Shown: positions 51,500 through 60,966, numbered from the stretch's first letter. The stretch is DNA of 64,000 nucleotides from Bog-950 sp044225825 (GCA_044225825.1 JBGAIB010000001.1:496001-560000); one strand, 5' to 3'. A program made the numbers and translations. Notes: generated by a model from the letters alone, not told the origin.

Positions 51500-53290
51500 A
51501 TGGAAAATATTCGCAACTTCTGCATTATCGCTCACATCGACCACGGTAAAAGTACCCTGGCCGATCGTCTTATAGAAACCACCAAAACCATCAGCGAACG
51601 GAATATGATGGATACGGTGCTGGACAACATGGATCTGGAACGCGAGCGCGGTATCACAATTAAAAGTCACGCTATCCAAATGGACTTTGTGCGTGATGGC
51701 AAAAAATATATTCTGAACCTGATTGACACGCCGGGCCACGTAGACTTCAGTTACGAAGTTTCGCGTTCACTGGCCGCCTGCGAAGGTGCGCTGTTATTGG
51801 TGGATGCTGCCCAGGGTATTCAGGCGCAAACCATCAGCAACCTATATCTGGCGCTCGACCAGGGACTTACCATTATACCGGTAGTAAACAAAATTGATAT
51901 GGACGGCGCTAACCCCGAGTTGGTAGCCGACCAAATGGTACAACTGGTAGGCTGCAAGCGCGAGGAAATCATCTTTGCCTCAGGCCGCACCGGTTTGGGT
52001 GTCGATAAGATATTTGATGCCATTATCGAGCGTTTGCCTTCGCCCAAGGGCGACCCGAATGCCCCGCTGCGAGCCCTGATCTTCGATTCGGTGTTTAATC
52101 CCTTCCGCGGTGTTATCGCTTACTTCCGTATCCTGGATGGCAGCTTGAAGAAGAACGAAAAAGTAAAATTTGTAAATACCGGTGCCAGCTACATTGCCGA
52201 TGAAGTAGGTATCCTGCGCTTTGATTTGGAACCACGGCAAGAAGTAAAAACCGGCGATGTAGGTTACATTATCACCGGTATAAAAAATGCCAAGGAAATT
52301 AAAGTAGGTGATACACTCACTTCGCAATTAAATCCCTGCAAGGAAGCCATCCACGGTTTCGAAGATGTGAAACCAATGGTATTTGCCGGTATTTACCCGA
52401 TGGATAATGATGATTACGAAGATCTTCGCGACTCGTTGGAAAAACTGCAGTTGAATGATGCGTCCCTGGTATACGAGCCGGAAACATCCATCGCGCTGGG
52501 CTTTGGTTTCCGTTGCGGCTTCTTGGGCCTTTTGCACCTTGAAATTGTACAGGAACGTTTGGAACGCGAATACGACATGACCATTATTACCACCGTTCCG
52601 CAGGTTAGCTACGAGGCTTACCTTACCAACGGTGAACAGGTAACCATTCACAACCCGGCCGATATGCCCGATGTTTCGCGTATCGATCACCTGGATGAAC
52701 CTTATATCCGCGCGCAAGTAATCACCAAGCCGGAATATATTGGTGCTATTATGACCCTGTGCATGGATAAACGCGGTATACTCATCAACCAAAACTACTT
52801 AACCGAAGACCGCGTAGAACTGATGTTTGAGATGCCATTGGCCGAAATCGTATTTGATTTTTACGACCGGTTAAAGTCTATCAGCCGTGGTTACGCTTCG
52901 TTCGATTACCACCCTATCGATTACCGCTCCGGCGACCTGGTAAAGCTGGACATTCTGCTGAACAGCGAAGTAGTGGATGCTTTTAGTGCCATGATCCACC
53001 GCAGCAAGGCCGAAGAATTTGGCCGCAAAATGTGCGAAAAACTAAAGGAACTGATACCGCGTCAGCAGTTTATGATTCCTATTCAGGCAGCTATCGGCGC
53101 TAAGATCATCGCCCGCGAAAACATTTCAGCTATCCGTAAGGACGTTACCGCCAAGTGTTACGGTGGTGATATCAGCCGTAAACGCAAACTGTTGGAGAAG
53201 CAGAAAAAAGGTAAAAAGAAGATGCGCCAGTTCGGTAAGGTAGAAGTGCCCCAACAGGCTTTTATCGCAGTGCTCAAACTAAACGATTAA
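51500..53290 (+). CDS. lepA: Elongation factor 4 (LepA)
   Basis: GTPase that helps translation, thought to back-translocate stalled ribosomes or aid 30S assembly. G-domain motifs: AHIDHGKST (G1), DTPGH (G3), NKID (G4). The EF-G-like domains follow and the LepA-specific C-terminal domain ends in AKCYGGDISRKRKLLEKQKKGKKKMRQFG, the hallmark of LepA. The 596-residue length is standard. A box TATCTTCG at 51485-51492, eight bases before the ATG, with TTA at 51462-51464, looks like a weak promoter, so the leader is very short. A strong hairpin follows the gene. Confidence 0.97.
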   Translation: MENIRNFCIIAHIDHGKSTLADRLIETTKTISERNMMDTVLDNMDLERERGITIKSHAIQMDFVRDGKKYILNLIDTPGHVDFSYEVSRSLAACEGALLLVDAAQGIQAQTISNLYLALDQGLTIIPVVNKIDMDGANPELVADQMVQLVGCKREEIIFASGRTGLGVDKIFDAIIERLPSPKGDPNAPLRALIFDSVFNPFRGVIAYFRILDGSLKKNEKVKFVNTGASYIADEVGILRFDLEPRQEVKTGDVGYIITGIKNAKEIKVGDTLTSQLNPCKEAIHGFEDVKPMVFAGIYPMDNDDYEDLRDSLEKLQLNDASLVYEPETSIALGFGFRCGFLGLLHLEIVQERLEREYDMTIITTVPQVSYEAYLTNGEQVTIHNPADMPDVSRIDHLDEPYIRAQVITKPEYIGAIMTLCMDKRGILINQNYLTEDRVELMFEMPLAEIVFDFYDRLKSISRGYASFDYHPIDYRSGDLVKLDILLNSEVVDAFSAMIHRSKAEEFGRKMCEKLKELIPRQQFMIPIQAAIGAKIIARENISAIRKDVTAKCYGGDISRKRKLLEKQKKGKKKMRQFGKVEVPQQAFIAVLKLND

Positions 53291-53322
53291 GGATAGCCAA
53301 AACATCCTTCAACCAATTCTAC

Positions 53323-53352
53323 AGAACGCCTCCGGACCATCGGGGGCGTTCT
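53323..53352 (+). terminator. Terminator hairpin after lepA
   Basis: AGAACGCCTCCG (53323-53334) and CGGGGGCGTTCT (53341-53352) form a 12-bp stem with one wobble pair and a 6-nt loop. The sequence behind it (GCTTTAGG) has only a short T-run. Confidence 0.65.
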
Positions 53353-53487
53353 GCTTTAGGCCCGTACAAAAGCTAAAATCAGCCATCCACATTTCGTGAA
53401 TTACTTTTTCAAAAAACAGGGGCAATATCTGTGCGGTGTTGTATTTTCGCGGCACCGGCGCATTTGCCGGACCCACAAAAACCATAC

Positions 53488-54699
53488 ATGACACAGGCAA
53501 TGGCAAACTATCTATCGGAACGTATTAATAACATGCAGGAAAGCGCCACCATTAAAATGGCGAAAATGAGTCGTGAATTAAAAGCCCAAGGGCACGATGT
53601 AATTGACCTCAGCCTCGGCGAACCCGACTTTGATACCCCCCAGCATATTAAAGATGCCGCTAAGGTTGCCATTGATAAAGGTTATACCAAATACACCCCG
53701 GTACCGGGCTACCCCGAACTGCGCAAAGCCATTGTAGAAAAATTTAAGCGCGATAACGGTTTGGATTATACTATCGACCAGATTGTAGTTTCCACCGGCG
53801 CCAAGCAAAGCATCGCTAACGTGGTGTTAAGCCTTATTAACCCCGGCGATGAAGTTTTACTGCCTGCCCCTTACTGGGTTAGTTATGCGGCCATTGCTGA
53901 ACTTGCCGAGGCAAAGTGCATTGAAGTTCCTGCAGGTATTGAAACTAATTTTAAAGTTAGCGCTACCGAACTGGAGAAACATATTACAGCTAAAACCAAA
54001 CTTATCATTTTCTCCTCGCCTTGTAACCCTACCGGTTCGGTGTATGAATACGAAGAACTGGCAGCCCTGGCAGCTATGTTAAAGCGCCATCCCGGTGTAT
54101 TTGTGCTGTGCGATGAGATTTACGAATACATCAACTTTACCGGTAAAAAACATACCAGCCTGGCCTCCTTTGCCGATATCAAAGAACAGGTAATAACAGT
54201 AAACGGTTTCAGCAAAGGATTTGCAATGACCGGCTGGCGCTTAGGTTACATCGGTGCTCCGCTTGCTATTGCTAAAGCCTGCGATAAAATGCAGGGACAG
54301 TTTACCTCCGGCACCTGTTCAATTGCTCAAAAGGCCGGCGAAGCCGCTTTGTTAGGCAGCATCGAGCCATCCATGAAAATGGTGGAAGAGTTCCGTAAGC
54401 GCCGCGACCTGGTATATGGTTTATTAAAAGAAATTCCCGGTCTGAAAGTAAACTTACCCGATGGTGCGTTCTACTTCTTTTTTGATGTAAGCGCGTATTT
54501 CGGCAAAAAGTTTAACGGCCAGGCGCTTAATACCCCCGAAGACATTTCGCTATATCTGCTTGCCGAAGCTAAAATAGGTGTTGTTAGCGGCGAGGCCTTC
54601 GGTGATAAAAACTGTTTGCGCATCAGCTACGCCACCAGCGAACAAAAACTTACTGAAGCCTGCAACCGCATGAAAACCGCGTTTGCCAACCTTGCCTGA
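53488..54699 (+). CDS. Aspartate aminotransferase-type PLP enzyme
   Basis: Start at 53488 (MTQAMANYLSERINNMQES) fits the family; the frame is open from 53431 but that part has no match and another Met is at 53500. The protein is a class I/II aminotransferase: SLGEPDFDTPQHIKDAA, YTPVPGYPELRKAI, SPCNPTGSVY, CDEIYEYI and NGFSKGFAMTGWRLGY with the PLP-binding Lys. It transfers amino groups between aspartate/glutamate-type amino acids and keto acids (AspC/PatA-like); the exact substrate cannot be fixed. It lies between lepA and a heptose-kinase-like gene, with terminators on both sides, so it is monocistronic. Confidence 0.92.
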   Translation: MTQAMANYLSERINNMQESATIKMAKMSRELKAQGHDVIDLSLGEPDFDTPQHIKDAAKVAIDKGYTKYTPVPGYPELRKAIVEKFKRDNGLDYTIDQIVVSTGAKQSIANVVLSLINPGDEVLLPAPYWVSYAAIAELAEAKCIEVPAGIETNFKVSATELEKHITAKTKLIIFSSPCNPTGSVYEYEELAALAAMLKRHPGVFVLCDEIYEYINFTGKKHTSLASFADIKEQVITVNGFSKGFAMTGWRLGYIGAPLAIAKACDKMQGQFTSGTCSIAQKAGEAALLGSIEPSMKMVEEFRKRRDLVYGLLKEIPGLKVNLPDGAFYFFFDVSAYFGKKFNGQALNTPEDISLYLLAEAKIGVVSGEAFGDKNCLRISYATSEQKLTEACNRMKTAFANLA

Positions 54700-54733
54700 T
54701 TTGAACGAAACCTTATTCCATATTTTAAACGCA

Positions 54734-54780
54734 CAGCCAAACTGCCGGAACCACACAACCGGTAGTTTGGCTGCTGTTTC
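54734..54780 (+). terminator. Intrinsic terminator after the aminotransferase gene
   Basis: CAGCCAAACT-G-CCGG and CCGG-T-AGTTTGGCTG (54734-54773) form a long stem with one internal mismatch, followed by CTGTTTCTT. It is 35 bp past the stop codon. Confidence 0.75.
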
Positions 54781-54799
54781 TTAAATCCTATTTACTGCT

Positions 54800-55756
54800 A
54801 TGCACACCAAACTCAATTTCTCCGACTTAAACGTGCTGGTTATCGGCGATGTGATGGTTGACTTTTACCTGTTCGGCGAGGTAAACCGCATTTCGCCCGA
54901 GGCACCTGTGCCGGTGGTGGAAATTTCGAAAAAAGAATCGCGACCCGGCGGCGCTGCCAACGTAGCCCTAAACCTGCTACAACTGGGTGCTAACCCGGTG
55001 CTGCTTACCATGATAGGCCGCGATGCTACAGGAGCCATGCTGTTGGGTATGCTTAAAGACAAAGGCGTTAAAACCACCCACGTGCTGCAGCACAAAGGCC
55101 GTGTTACCACACTTAAAACCCGCATCTTCGACGAAGACAAACAGGTGGTGCGTTTTGATGAAGAGGAAGTGGATGAGGTAGAAGAATCTCAGGAGAATCT
55201 GCTGATCAAAGAATTCAAAAAAATTCTTGCCAATCAAAAGATCGACATCATCATTCTGCAGGATTACAATAAGGGTATCCTGACTAAATACTTTATCAAG
55301 CAGATCTTGTTACTGGCCACCAAAAACGGCATCCTGGTTTCGGTGGATCCTAAGGAGCGCAACTTTATGGAATACCAGGCCATCGACCTGTTTAAACCTA
55401 ATCTGCGCGAGTTAAGCGAAGCTATCGGCTATCGTATCAATCCTAAAAGTCTGGAAAGCCTGCGCAGCGGTGCCGAAGAATTACGCCGCAAAACACGCTT
55501 CAAAAACCTGATGGTTACCCTAGGCGCCAACGGTATCTTCTGTTTTACCAAGGAAGGGCAATCGTTTATTGTACCTGCACGCAGCATTAAAGCTGCAGAT
55601 GTATCGGGTGCCGGCGATACCGTGATAAGTATTGCAGCCCTCATGTTCGCACAAAAATACAGCCTCAAGGAAATAGCACAACTCGCTAACCGCGGGGCAG
55701 CTGCCGTTTGTAAAAAAATAGGTGTAGCGCCTATTACTTTAAAGGAAATGAAATAA
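54800..55756 (+). CDS. RfaE-type heptose-phosphate kinase (PfkB family)
   Basis: 318 residues, matching the kinase half of HldE/RfaE (HldA type): LNVLVIGDVMVDFYLFGEVNRISPEAPVPVVE, SRPGGAANVALNLLQLGA, RIFDEDKQVVRFDEE, IDIIILQDYNKG and the PfkB signature DVSGAGDTVIS with the catalytic Asp. It would phosphorylate heptose 7-phosphate in the ADP-heptose pathway for lipopolysaccharide. The nucleotidyltransferase half of HldE is not part of this gene. The 137-residue PPC-domain gene starts 4 bp behind it. No heptosyltransferase is in the window, so function in LPS synthesis is inference. Confidence 0.88.
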   Translation: MHTKLNFSDLNVLVIGDVMVDFYLFGEVNRISPEAPVPVVEISKKESRPGGAANVALNLLQLGANPVLLTMIGRDATGAMLLGMLKDKGVKTTHVLQHKGRVTTLKTRIFDEDKQVVRFDEEEVDEVEESQENLLIKEFKKILANQKIDIIILQDYNKGILTKYFIKQILLLATKNGILVSVDPKERNFMEYQAIDLFKPNLRELSEAIGYRINPKSLESLRSGAEELRRKTRFKNLMVTLGANGIFCFTKEGQSFIVPARSIKAADVSGAGDTVISIAALMFAQKYSLKEIAQLANRGAAAVCKKIGVAPITLKEMK

Positions 55757-55760
55757 GCAT

Positions 55761-56174
55761 ATGACTGGCAGCCCTGTTAAATACTACGCCCTGCGCTTAA
55801 CACCCGAACAGGATTTGAAAATGGAGCTGCTGGCCTTTGTGCGCACCCATAATCTGAAAGCCGCATTTATTGCCACCTGCACCGGCAGCCTTCAACAGGC
55901 AAGTCTGCGCCTCGCCGACCGTAAGGAAGGCTCCCTGTACGACAATAAGTTCGAGATAGTTTCGCTGGTAGGCACACTGGGTAACGATACAGCGCACCTG
56001 CATCTTTCTATTGCCGATACTGATGGACAGGTTACGGGCGGTCACCTGCTGAACGGCAGCCTGATCTACACCACCGCCGAAATTGTTATTGGTGAATTAA
56101 CCGATCTGAACTTTGTCCGCAAAGAGGATGAACAAACCGGTTACAACGAACTGGTAATTGAAACCCGCAACTAA
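55761..56174 (+). CDS. PPC (DUF296) domain protein
   Basis: 137 residues with the PPC/DUF296 fold: YYALRLTPEQDLKMELLAFVRTHNLKAAFIATCTGSLQQASLRLADR, EIVSLVGTLG, HLHLSIADTDGQVTGGHLLNGSLIYTTAEIVIGE. In plants this domain sits behind AT-hooks in DNA-associated proteins; stand-alone bacterial and archaeal forms exist with unknown activity and a metal-like site (HLH, GGH). It starts 4 bp after the heptose-kinase-like gene, so the two are probably co-expressed. Function cannot be stated. Confidence 0.88.
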   Translation: MTGSPVKYYALRLTPEQDLKMELLAFVRTHNLKAAFIATCTGSLQQASLRLADRKEGSLYDNKFEIVSLVGTLGNDTAHLHLSIADTDGQVTGGHLLNGSLIYTTAEIVIGELTDLNFVRKEDEQTGYNELVIETRN

Positions 56175-56180
56175 AGCGGC

Positions 56181-56999
56181 CTAGTACCAAAACACCAGAC
56201 TGGTGTGATAGATGCTATACGATACATCGTATTTATTATCGCAGGTACCGTTTCCAAAATCTACTAAAATAGGCGTAGGATCTGTACCGCTAAGGATAGA
56301 CACATTACCGCTTACCAGGTAACGGCACGCTAAACGCCATACAATATTGGTGGAAGTAGCATTAAAGTTTTTGCCGCCAAAACCTACGCCAAAGCTTTCA
56401 GCCTGGCCGGTGTACTCATCATCGGTTAAGCTATTGGTGCCAAAACCTGCCGATTGCACCGAACTGCGGTAGGAGGTCCAGGTGCAGTACTTATTATCCG
56501 GGGTGGTTGCCTTACCATTGGTAACGGTATCGGCAAACGAGCGCGAATTAGCATTCGGACTGGTGTTCGCTAAATCGTAAACACCTTCCAGCTTCACACC
56601 ATTTACATAATAGTTCTGGAAAGTAACTTCTACATGCGCACCGGGTTGGTTCAGGTAATTAGTAAACACCGCAGTAAACTGACCTTTACGCGTTACACCA
56701 TTCATATCTATACAACCAACGTTGCCAAAATCCACTACCACTGTTTTAGGGAAGGTCACAAAATCCGCCGGTGTAATAGTTACCTCTGCACAAAGATTTT
56801 CGGTTGATTCCATTTTGCCGCTCAGGTTGTTTTCAGCAGCTGCATCACTCACTACTTTGTTCACGTCCTTAAACAGGTTGTCGATGGTGGAATAAGACGT
56901 AGCTGTATCGCTATCAAAACCATCGGTTTTCTTTTTACAACTGGTTACAATTACCGCAGCCAACAAGGCTACTGCAAAAGGGAGGAGGTGCTTTTTCAT
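56181..56999 (-). CDS. Hypothetical lipoprotein
   Basis: The start at 56999 (MKKHLLPFAVALLAAVIVTSCKKK) gives a lipobox VTSC with Cys21 as the lipid attachment; the ATG at 57047 adds 16 residues in front. After a Cys-Lys-Lys-Lys turn the 272-residue protein has recurring beta strands, for example VTITPADFVTFPKTVVVDFGNVGC, FTAVFTNYLNQPGAHVEVTF and LACRYLVSGNVSILSG. It belongs to no family I know. It is convergent with the PPC gene (6 bp). Confidence 0.8.
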   Translation of the reverse strand: MKKHLLPFAVALLAAVIVTSCKKKTDGFDSDTATSYSTIDNLFKDVNKVVSDAAAENNLSGKMESTENLCAEVTITPADFVTFPKTVVVDFGNVGCIDMNGVTRKGQFTAVFTNYLNQPGAHVEVTFQNYYVNGVKLEGVYDLANTSPNANSRSFADTVTNGKATTPDNKYCTWTSYRSSVQSAGFGTNSLTDDEYTGQAESFGVGFGGKNFNATSTNIVWRLACRYLVSGNVSILSGTDPTPILVDFGNGTCDNKYDVSYSIYHTSLVFWY

Positions 57000-57134
57000 A
57001 TTTGTTAATTTGTGGGTGCAGAAGTGAAAATGCAAAATTAGGGCCAATTTTTAAATCCGGCCTGACCAGTATCAGCAGGTTACCTGGTGTTATAACTCTT
57101 TGCTAAAGGTGGTGCCCCCCGGAGGCCAAAAATC

Positions 57135-58433
57135 CTACAGCATTGGGGTTTCAATAAAAATACGGGTGTTACCGGCTTCATCCCGGCTATGGGCTTTCAT
57201 GGCCTCGTAAGTTTCCGGACGATCATAAATCACAAAATATACAAACGGGTCGTACACAATACTCTTTTTCACATCAAAGTAAGGATCGCCTTCGTGGCCG
57301 TTTAATACGGTTACCTGCACGCCGTGTTCCTTGCGGTATTTGTGTGCAGCACCTTTTGCCAGCTGCCTTACACCATCGGGCGAGCCTACCAGCAAGGTTG
57401 GATAAAGGATTTTATCCGTAATCTTCATGCTGTCAATAATCTTAAACAAGCCTTTGGGGTTTTGCAGTTTAAGGTGCATGTAATCGCCCCAGTTAATGGT
57501 AAAACCTGCCGCATCAAAATTGCCGGCCTTGTCGGGCATCATATAAATACGGCTGCTGGGCGAAGAATTCAGAATACGGCTTACCATATTCATAAAATTG
57601 CTTTCACTGTGCATCTGGTTAAATACAAAGCTTTGCTTCTGTTGTTTTAGCTTGCTGTAATATTCGCGCAGGGCATCATGGTTCTTCGAAATATCCACCA
57701 ATCGCTGTGCTGCGCTGCTACTGCCGTATATCAGGTTAATATGCGTATTGTTCCGCATCGGGAAGGTTTCAAAAAACTTGCCGTGCCGTTCGCTGTTCAT
57801 CTTCAGCGCATCGTTTATCGCCTGGTTCTCGCGGCCCATGCTGGCATATACAAAGTGTATATCCTCCAGCGTTACAATATCCAGCAGCACGCTAAACATG
57901 GTAGTAAACAAGCGCTTGCGGCGGTAAATAGCTTCACCGTTTACGGTTTGCTCGCTCAACCGCAATACGTTGTAATAATACCCTTTGTGCAATTGGCCAT
58001 CCGGCGAAGTAAAATCAATATGGTTGGCGTGTATATAACCAATCATATTGTAATTGCGGCGGGTGGCGTCGGCGGTTTCCAGCGGGTGCAGTATCACTAC
58101 TACTTTGGCATCGTCAAAAAACGAATTCACCGATTCGGGAAACTTATGAAAGTAACTCTGGAAGGTAAGTTTACCTTCTCCCTTCTCGTTTACGTGTTTC
58201 TCCGGCACACTTACTACCTCGCGGCACTCGCTGTAGAAATAGTCTGCATCATCGCGCAAATGAAAGTGCGATAATACCCCCGAAATTTCATCCAGTAATT
58301 TGATCGGGAAAGCAAGCAGAATCAGTTCCCCGTCAAAGGCATCATCACATTCAATAGGCCGGCGTATGTATTTTAATTGCGAGGGGTTCTGAGGATCTTT
58401 TCCTTCAATGTAGTAATAGTGGCGTTGTTTCAT
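57135..58433 (-). CDS. Unknown protein downstream of serine palmitoyltransferase
   Basis: 432 residues (starts MKQRHYYYIEGKDPQNPSQLKYIRR; ends GNTRIFIETPML). No signal peptide and no membrane segment. I do not recognise the family. The middle (EDIHFVYASMGRENQAINDALKMN, about 200-225) has the flavour of a GNAT-type acyltransferase cofactor region, but the key motif is not convincing. It lies 59 bp downstream of the serine palmitoyltransferase gene on the same strand, so the two could be co-transcribed. A possible role is the next step of sphingolipid synthesis, such as amide-forming acyl transfer to the sphingoid base; this is inference from position only. Confidence 0.7.
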   Translation of the reverse strand: MKQRHYYYIEGKDPQNPSQLKYIRRPIECDDAFDGELILLAFPIKLLDEISGVLSHFHLRDDADYFYSECREVVSVPEKHVNEKGEGKLTFQSYFHKFPESVNSFFDDAKVVVILHPLETADATRRNYNMIGYIHANHIDFTSPDGQLHKGYYYNVLRLSEQTVNGEAIYRRKRLFTTMFSVLLDIVTLEDIHFVYASMGRENQAINDALKMNSERHGKFFETFPMRNNTHINLIYGSSSAAQRLVDISKNHDALREYYSKLKQQKQSFVFNQMHSESNFMNMVSRILNSSPSSRIYMMPDKAGNFDAAGFTINWGDYMHLKLQNPKGLFKIIDSMKITDKILYPTLLVGSPDGVRQLAKGAAHKYRKEHGVQVTVLNGHEGDPYFDVKKSIVYDPFVYFVIYDRPETYEAMKAHSRDEAGNTRIFIETPML

Positions 58434-58492
58434 TACTGGGGTTTTGCGTGCGCCCTATTAACGGCGCACCCGAAATATAATAACTTAATTTT

Positions 58493-59719
58493 TTAGGCTC
58501 TTTTCAGGTCGCGCTGGTCCATATCGCGATTCAGCAAATCCAGCTGCTGTCCAATCTTGCTGAATTTGTCCACTATATAATCAAGGTGGTGATCCTCGTG
58601 CGTAGCCATATAGCTGGTGCGCAGCATTTGCATACCCGGTGGTGTAGCAGGCGATATAAAAGCATTTACAAACACGCCTTCTTCATACAGCATTTTCCAA
58701 ATGGCAAAAGTCTTTTGATCATCGCCGATAATAACAGGCACAATGGCCGCTTCGCCGTCCATAACATAAAAACCTGCATCGCGCAAGCCCTGGCGCACAC
58801 GGTCGGCGTTGCGTCGCACGCGCGCCGCCAGATCCGGCTGTTCTATCAAAATATCCAGCGCCGCATCTGCTGCCGCTACCGAAGCCGGTGTAGGCGAAGC
58901 CGAAAAGATAAGCGCGGGCGATTTATGCTTCAGGTAATTAATCACACGCTCCTCACCCACCACAAAACCACCCAGCGAAGCCAGTGTTTTGCTGAAGGTG
59001 CAAACAATAAGGTCCACATCCTTCTCCGCACCAAAATGATGCACGGTGCCTTTACCATCCGGGCCTAACACACCAAACCCGTGTGCATCATCCACCAATA
59101 CCTGGGCGCCGTACTTTTTAGCAAGAGCAACCAGCTCAGTCATATTCACCACCAAACCGTGCGCACTAAATACGCCGTCGGTTACAATTAGTTTATTGGC
59201 CTCCGCAGGAATTTTTGAAAGACGGTTTTCCAGGTCTTCCATATCGTTGTGCTTGTAACGCACAACGTGCGCGTGCATAGCAGCACTTAACAGGTTACCT
59301 GCTACTATGCTGCTGTGGTTATCCTTATCACTTAATATATAGTCGCCTTTGCTGATGAGCGGAAAAATAACGCCTTGCCCGGCCTGAAAACCTGTGCTGA
59401 ACAACAGCGCTGCTTCCTTACCCATAAAGCGGGCAATCTTTTCTTCCAACTGTACATGAAGGTCAATGGTGCCCGTTAAAAAACGTGAGCCCGAGCAACT
59501 GGTGCCGTACTTTTTAAGCGCAGCCATAGCTGCCTCCTTTACTTTCGGATGCGCCGTTAAGCCCAGGTAATTGTTGGAACCCGCCATTACTACACGCCTG
59601 CCTTCCATCATCACCGTTGGGCCTTCACTTTCCTCAATAGGGCGGAAGTACGGATACACGCCTTTATCTTTGGTTATATCGGCGTCGTTATAGTTATAGC
59701 ACTTTTCGAATAGACTCAT
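58493..59719 (-). CDS. spt: Serine palmitoyltransferase (alpha-oxoamine synthase)
   Basis: A PLP enzyme that condenses serine with palmitoyl-CoA to 3-ketosphinganine, the first step of sphingolipid synthesis. The 408 residues match the bacterial soluble type: KGVYPYFRPIEESEGP near the start, AGSNNYLGLTAHPKVKEAA, DNHSSIVAG (His135), DDAHGFGVLG (Asp211, His213), and TFSKTLASLGGFVVG with PLP-Lys244. The related 2-amino-3-ketobutyrate CoA ligase and 7-keto-8-aminopelargonate synthase share these motifs; the GVYPYFR N-terminus speaks for SPT. Bacteroidota are known to make sphingolipids. An unknown gene (57135-58433) follows 59 bp later. Confidence 0.88.
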   Translation of the reverse strand: MSLFEKCYNYNDADITKDKGVYPYFRPIEESEGPTVMMEGRRVVMAGSNNYLGLTAHPKVKEAAMAALKKYGTSCSGSRFLTGTIDLHVQLEEKIARFMGKEAALLFSTGFQAGQGVIFPLISKGDYILSDKDNHSSIVAGNLLSAAMHAHVVRYKHNDMEDLENRLSKIPAEANKLIVTDGVFSAHGLVVNMTELVALAKKYGAQVLVDDAHGFGVLGPDGKGTVHHFGAEKDVDLIVCTFSKTLASLGGFVVGEERVINYLKHKSPALIFSASPTPASVAAADAALDILIEQPDLAARVRRNADRVRQGLRDAGFYVMDGEAAIVPVIIGDDQKTFAIWKMLYEEGVFVNAFISPATPPGMQMLRTSYMATHEDHHLDYIVDKFSKIGQQLDLLNRDMDQRDLKRA

Positions 59720-60054
59720 TCAAACGTTTTTCGTGAATAATCGCCTCGTTGATCTTTTGAATCGAAACAAAGATGCGAGATTTTGCGAAAAATTCGTTTT
59801 ACCGGCCACAGCGATGCGTGGAAAACGCTTTACATATTTAAATGAGGACAATTTGAATTACACCAAAAATGGCGTAAAAAGCATTTGTTTTTGCTGATTT
59901 TTTGCTGAAAACTCAACAAATACTGCACTTTATTTTTTCTCCACAACCCTTTTTAAAACATAGCATATTTAACAACTGCGAACTTTCGCTGTGTGGTAAA
60001 AAATGCCCAATTGCTAATCGAATAACAAATAAAAAGAATGTATAACAGGCCGTA
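59720..60054. other. 335-bp AT-rich gap between lipid kinase and SPT genes
   Basis: It separates two lipid genes on the minus strand and should hold the promoter of the serine palmitoyltransferase gene. CATCTTTG near 59770, one mismatch from TAnnTTTG on the minus strand, is a weak candidate. No hairpin with a T-run and no small gene stand out, so a terminator after the kinase gene is not evident. Confidence 0.4.
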
Positions 60055-60966
60055 TTAACCGGTTATAAACCACAGTGCTTTATGTACTGCTTTAATTTTT
60101 AAAGGCGAGTAACCTACAAATTCCCCATCCATGTCAATCGAAATGGGGCCGATGGATGATTGTACCGATAACTCGCGTGCCGTCATATATTTCACTTCAG
60201 GGTGTAGTACTTTCTCGGCTTTCTTAACCTTACTCAGGTTTTTAAAATAATCTGCCGTTCCTACATCTCCCAGAACAATCACATTCAGCAAGCCATCCGT
60301 AACATCGCTATCCGGCGAAACTCCCAATCCGCTGCCAAACCATACGCCGTTCGCAACCACAAAATTCATCACCCGGCCTTCATACGTAAACGTATCGGCC
60401 TGTACGGTTACCGGTTGCTTATCGTACGTAAAAAAGGTAGTTATAATATTATACTGGTAGGTAACAGTGGAACCAAACATTTTTTTGGAACGGCTTAATT
60501 TCTCGGCCACTACACCTCCCATGCCTACATCCGTAATATTTATAAAGTAGCGCGCTACGGGTTGTCCGTCCGTACCCGTATACCAGGCATGCCCCAGGTC
60601 AATCAATTTCTTGCCTCCGTTATCAATGGCCTGCTTTAAAGCAGCTACTGTTTTAGGCGATTGTACTGTTTTAATAAAATCGTTGCCGGTGCCATAAGGC
60701 AATACACCTAACTGCACATCGGCAGCCTTGGCTCCTGCTTTCATTACTCCATTGGCACATTCGTTCAAACTGCCATCGCCGCCACAGCAAATAATATAAG
60801 TATATCCGCTCTCAATAGCACGCAGCGTTAACTCCGTAGCATGGCCTGGCCGTTCCGTTAAATAAAATGCTAACTCGTAACCGGGCCTGAACGCCGCCAA
60901 CACTTCCTGTTGCAGTTTGCTTTGCGCGCTTAGCTTGCCGTGAATGATGAACGCGATTTTCTTCAT
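60055..60966 (-). CDS. YegS/DAGK-type lipid kinase
   Basis: 303 residues. The diacylglycerol/sphingosine kinase catalytic fold is marked by the nucleotide loop CCGGDGSLNECANGVMKAGA and PYGTGNDFIKTV, and by the C-terminal SDVTDGLLNVIVLG and IDMDGEFVG. The family phosphorylates diacylglycerol, ceramide or sphingoid bases on the cytosolic membrane face. It lies 9 bp after the glycerol-3-phosphate dehydrogenase gene and 335 bp before the serine palmitoyltransferase gene. The substrate (diacylglycerol or a sphingolipid) is open. Confidence 0.92.
   Translation of the reverse strand: MKKIAFIIHGKLSAQSKLQQEVLAAFRPGYELAFYLTERPGHATELTLRAIESGYTYIICCGGDGSLNECANGVMKAGAKAADVQLGVLPYGTGNDFIKTVQSPKTVAALKQAIDNGGKKLIDLGHAWYTGTDGQPVARYFINITDVGMGGVVAEKLSRSKKMFGSTVTYQYNIITTFFTYDKQPVTVQADTFTYEGRVMNFVVANGVWFGSGLGVSPDSDVTDGLLNVIVLGDVGTADYFKNLSKVKKAEKVLHPEVKYMTARELSVQSSIGPISIDMDGEFVGYSPLKIKAVHKALWFITG

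Noticed and set aside
57104..57124. GGTGGTGCCCCCCGG, like the terminator stem at 20475-20500
   Set aside because: Only the first arm is alike; no full stem and no T-run, so probably coincidence.
57678..58274. 198-codon frame on + opposite the 57135-58433 gene
   Set aside because: Antisense shadow; the minus-strand frame is longer, continuous and lies behind SPT.
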